Position numbers and translations under genes: made by a program. From Emiliania huxleyi CCMP1516 (lineage: Eukaryota > Haptophyta > Isochrysidales > Noelaerhabdaceae), in the NCBI RefSeq assembly GCF_000372725.1, contig NW_005195368.1, positions 303,910 to 367,909 of the forward strand: a DNA stretch of 64,000 nucleotides. Direction: 5' to 3'. Numbering within the stretch: position 1 is the stretch's first letter; every line of letters begins with the position of its first letter. Positions 63,145 to 64,000 of the stretch are shown here, piece by piece. Under the pieces are notes generated by a model that saw only the letters and a list, made by a program, of their open reading frames with translations, did not search any database and was not told where the DNA came from.

Positions 63145-64000
63145 CTAGGGGTGCTTTGTTCGTCGTGTACGGAATAGGCAGTCCCACAGGTGCGTAAATC
63201 CTCCAAAGTTGCTTTGCTGGTGCAGGTGGTGAAGGTAGTGGAAGCCACCGTCGTGATACGAGCGATCGTCGTGCGAGAGGATGGTCCACGTGATGCCAAA
63301 CACTCCAAATGCCGCATGAGCGAAGGGGTGTATTGCCACAAACGCCTGCGCAGGAGGGAGAGAACAGGTTTATACCGTCGCCCCGCTTAGTAGCCTAGCG
63401 GGGCTGGCGTCGTGTGTGGGAGTTACCGTCGCCCCGCTTAGTAGCCTGGCGGGGCTGGCGTCGTGTCTGGGAGTTGCTTCTTCTCAGCCGCTTACTATTA
63501 CGTGACGGGGAGGGATAGCCTGGATCCACAGCGAGCCAACGGTGAAGAGGACAGCCTCGAGGGGGTGTTGGGCAAAGCCGGCAAAAGCGGTCGGAGTGTG
63601 GAACTGGTGGTGATGCTTGTGGATCCGCGTGTACCAGAAGCGCGTGTGCATCAGCCGGTGCTCGAAATAAATGTAGAAGTCGGTCGCGACAAAGACGGCC
63701 AGCCATTCGAGCAGGAGCCGGTCGATGCGAGGCATGCTGGCCAGGCTCATGTCGTGCGCGCTGTACCTCTGAGCTGACGGGGTGTGGGGTCTCACGAGAA
63801 GATCCCAAGCCATTGTTGTCAGGATGGCTGCCGGCGGGTTCGAGAGCGAGCCTCGCAGCTCGGACAGGATCTGGCCAAGGTTGCGCTCGGACCTGCGACG
63901 CGAGAACTCGACGGCGGCGGCGGTGGCAAAGAGGAAAGTTTGAAGTGCAATCGTCGCCGTCACAAAAACGGCGACGGCCTCAATGACGCCAACGTCGGCC
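63145..64000 (-). CDS. Fatty-acid-hydroxylase/sterol-desaturase family enzyme, 3' part
   Basis: Two exons in view: from the right edge (5' end missing) to 63520, and 63345-63145. TM 'MTATIALQTFLFATAAAVE' and 'LLLEWLAVFVATDFYIYF' precede the di-iron histidine boxes: 'HRLMH' (H-x3-H), 'HKHHH' (H-x2-HH) and, after the intron, 'HDGGFHYLHHLH'. All expected His are present, so the enzyme is probably active as an ER or plastid-envelope hydroxylase/desaturase; substrate unknown. GC-AG intron 63346-63519 contains a 51-bp tandem duplication. The C-terminus 'HLWDCLFRTRRTKHP' is normal for the family. Confidence 0.88.
63374..63475. repeat. 51-bp tandem duplication in intron
   Basis: 63374-63424 and 63425-63475 are near-identical; each contains the stem CCCCGCTTAGTAGCCTRGCG+GGG. 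Located inside the intron of the hydroxylase gene. Confidence 0.9.

Overview
This window is nuclear DNA from a GC-rich, intron-bearing, photosynthetic eukaryote. Several N-termini look like bipartite ER-signal plus transit leaders (plastid EttA at 39.9 kb, the DUF3727 protein at 34.2 kb, the large protein at 58.6 kb), which points to an alga with a secondary plastid. The GC content, short introns and very frequent GC-AG splice sites would fit a haptophyte best, with pelagophytes as an alternative; this is inference and no marker gene settles it. Three 100-N runs (13832-13931, 44695-44794, 56769-56868) mark scaffold gaps.

Layout: 0-10.3 kb carries a partial metallophosphoesterase, an acyltransferase-3 membrane protein, a small plastid-type protein, a large intron-rich protein of a conserved algal type and an Mpv17/PMP22 protein. 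11.5-12.7 kb is an intronless ORF of unknown type ending in a perfect hairpin. 13.5-16.7 kb is a NIPA/DMT-type transporter and 17.0-20.4 kb an S9 prolyl-oligopeptidase-like peptidase. 20.4-27.5 kb is an accessory stretch: a two-copy interspersed repeat, a MITE with a target-site duplication, an NHL-BTB gene interrupted by an opposite-strand polyketide synthase fragment, an armadillo-repeat gene and an ARM remnant. 27.8-32.2 kb is a poly-Q low-complexity protein. 33-43 kb holds a small unknown protein, a DUF3727 protein, a membrane-anchored cyclic-nucleotide-binding protein, a triple-AP2 protein, an unknown ORF and a plastid-type EttA (ABC-F). 43.4-46.6 kb is an unknown multi-pass membrane protein. 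46.6-49.1 kb is mostly repeats. 49.2-53.0 kb is an ankyrin-RING protein and an unknown membrane protein. 53-57 kb has no gene I can support. 57.3-64 kb has a NudC/CS-domain protein, a large plastid-type protein with about 13 introns, and a fatty-acid-hydroxylase-family enzyme running off the end.

The genes do not form a pathway. What unifies the window is how its introns look. In hand-built, phase-checked gene models, donors are mostly GC rather than GT (about 38 GC against about 14 GT), and the first 10-40 nt of many introns repeat the first 10-40 nt of the downstream exon. The space between the two copies is short filler: 10-11-bp satellites with an ATCTC/GAGAT core, or a short palindromic element shared by introns of unrelated genes. 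Splicing from the first copy to the second restores the conserved protein exactly, as at the EttA H-loop. The window therefore looks like a snapshot of ongoing intron creation by local duplication around AG|GC, with introner-like fillers.
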